In this document: positions 6,567-7,159 of the stretch, piece by piece
Layout: the number at the start of each line of letters is the position of its first letter
Position numbering within the stretch: the stretch's first letter is position 1
DNA from: Candidatus Apopatocola equi
GTDB lineage: Bacteria; Bacillota; Clostridia; Oscillospirales; Oscillospiraceae
Length of the DNA: 7,159 nucleotides
Direction: 5' to 3'
Assembly (NCBI GenBank): GCA_018065965.1
Contig: JAGHSH010000172.1
Coordinates: 1 to 7,159 of the forward strand
Notes under the pieces: generated by a model
Databases searched by the model: none
The model's input: the letters and a program-made list of their open reading frames with translations, nothing else
What the model was told of the DNA's origin: nothing
Program-made: the position numbers and the translations under genes

Positions 6567-7159
6567 ATGAGAATCGACATTATGACCCTCTTTCCCGAGG
6601 CGGTCAGCGCTTCGCTGGACATCAGCATCCTGGGCCGTGCGGAGAAAAAGGGAATTCTGGATATCCGCTGCCATCAGATCCGGGACTACACGGACAACAA
6701 GCAGCAGCAGGTGGATGACTATCCCTACGGCGGCGGCTGGGGCTGCGTGATGATGGCGCAGCCGCTCAAGGCCTGCCTGGACGATATCTGCGCCGGCTCC
6801 GAGCCGGAGAGCAGACGGGCGGTGCTGTATATGTCCCCCCAGGGCACGCCCTTTAACCAGAGCGTGGCCCGCAGACTGGTGAAGGACTATGACCAGCTGG
6901 TGCTGGTCTGCGGCCACTACGAGGGCATTGACGAGCGCTTCATCGAGGCGTGCGTGGACGAGGAGATCTCGCTGGGCGACTTCGTGCTCACCGGCGGGGA
7001 GATCGCCGCCATGGCCGTGACCGATGCGGTGTGCCGCATGGTGCCCGGGGTGCTCTCCGACGAGGAGTGCTTCACCGGCGAGAGCCATTGGGAGGGGCTG
7101 TTGGAATACCCCCAGTATACCCGCCCTGATGTGTGGGAGGGGCGCGCCGTGCCCGAGAT
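6567..7159 (+). CDS. trmD: tRNA (guanine37-N1)-methyltransferase TrmD (3' end outside window)
   Basis: TrmD transfers a methyl group from S-adenosylmethionine to N1 of G37 next to the anticodon, preventing +1 frameshifting. The visible 197 residues cover the SPOUT catalytic domain: MRIDIMTLFPE at the start, VDDYPYGGGWG (49-59), LVCGHYEGIDER (113-124), ISLGDFVLTGGE (134-145) and AMAVTDAV, whose Asp153 sits in the motif of the Asp usually considered catalytic. The conserved EGLLEYPQYTRP follows, and the frame is open to the edge. The C-terminal helical tRNA-binding domain (roughly 40-50 residues) is missing. Position 58 is Trp where Pro is frequent (YGGGPG), and Cys60 follows Gly59. AAGGA (6552-6556) lies 10 nt before the ATG, inside the end of rimM, suggesting coupled translation. 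Confidence 0.97.
   Translation, partial: MRIDIMTLFPEAVSASLDISILGRAEKKGILDIRCHQIRDYTDNKQQQVDDYPYGGGWGCVMMAQPLKACLDDICAGSEPESRRAVLYMSPQGTPFNQSVARRLVKDYDQLVLVCGHYEGIDERFIEACVDEEISLGDFVLTGGEIAAMAVTDAVCRMVPGVLSDEECFTGESHWEGLLEYPQYTRPDVWEGRAVPE

Noticed and set aside
1..7159. Search for mobile elements, CRISPR arrays, tRNA or rRNA genes, attachment sites and riboswitches
   Set aside because: No long direct or terminal repeats, spacer-repeat periodicity, transposase or integrase frames, or recognisable RNA gene folds were seen by eye. The ylxM leader of about 40 nt is too short for a riboswitch.

Overview
The window looks like a core chromosomal segment of a GC-rich Bacillota, most likely a Clostridia of the Oscillospirales/Ruminococcaceae type. 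This rests on the conserved Gram-positive gene order ylxM-ffh-rpsP-khpA-rimM-trmD, strong GGAGG-type ribosome binding sites, strongly GC-ending codons, and Firmicutes-like protein motifs. The lineage is an inference; no marker for a named genus was identified.

Left half (1-3579, minus strand): one uninterrupted reading frame of 1193 codons runs off the left edge. It is the N-terminal part of a giant membrane glycosyltransferase of the cyclic beta-1,2-glucan synthase family (NdvB/ChvB/Cgs-like). In order it has a soluble N-terminal region, membrane segments, a GT84-type transferase domain with DxD, ED and RxxRW motifs, more membrane segments, and the central glycoamylase-like (cyclization) domain. 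The C-terminal phosphorylase-like GH94 domain expected in this family would lie outside the window.

Middle (3580-3765): a 186-bp divergent intergenic region, clearly more AT-rich than its surroundings. It carries a promoter with perfect consensus -35 and -10 boxes (TTGACA, 17 bp, TATAAT) firing rightward. Its -35 box is one arm of a perfect 7-bp inverted repeat. No convincing leftward promoter was found.

Right half (3766-7159, plus strand): a compact translation and protein-targeting operon. YlxM (predicted SRP accessory helix-turn-helix protein) overlaps ffh (SRP GTPase). After these come ribosomal protein S16 (rpsP), the small KH-domain RNA chaperone KhpA, the 16S maturation factor RimM, and the tRNA m1G37 methyltransferase TrmD, which is cut by the right edge. 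A GC-rich hairpin with a weak T-tract sits between khpA and rimM and may partly separate expression of the two halves. The cluster links co-translational membrane targeting (YlxM, Ffh) with 30S assembly (S16, RimM) and reading-frame maintenance (TrmD).

Overall this is mostly well-known housekeeping content. The less ordinary points are the large glucan synthase next to the SRP operon, the perfect promoter with its overlapping palindrome, and a few substitutions in conserved motifs. No evidence of a previously undescribed system was seen.
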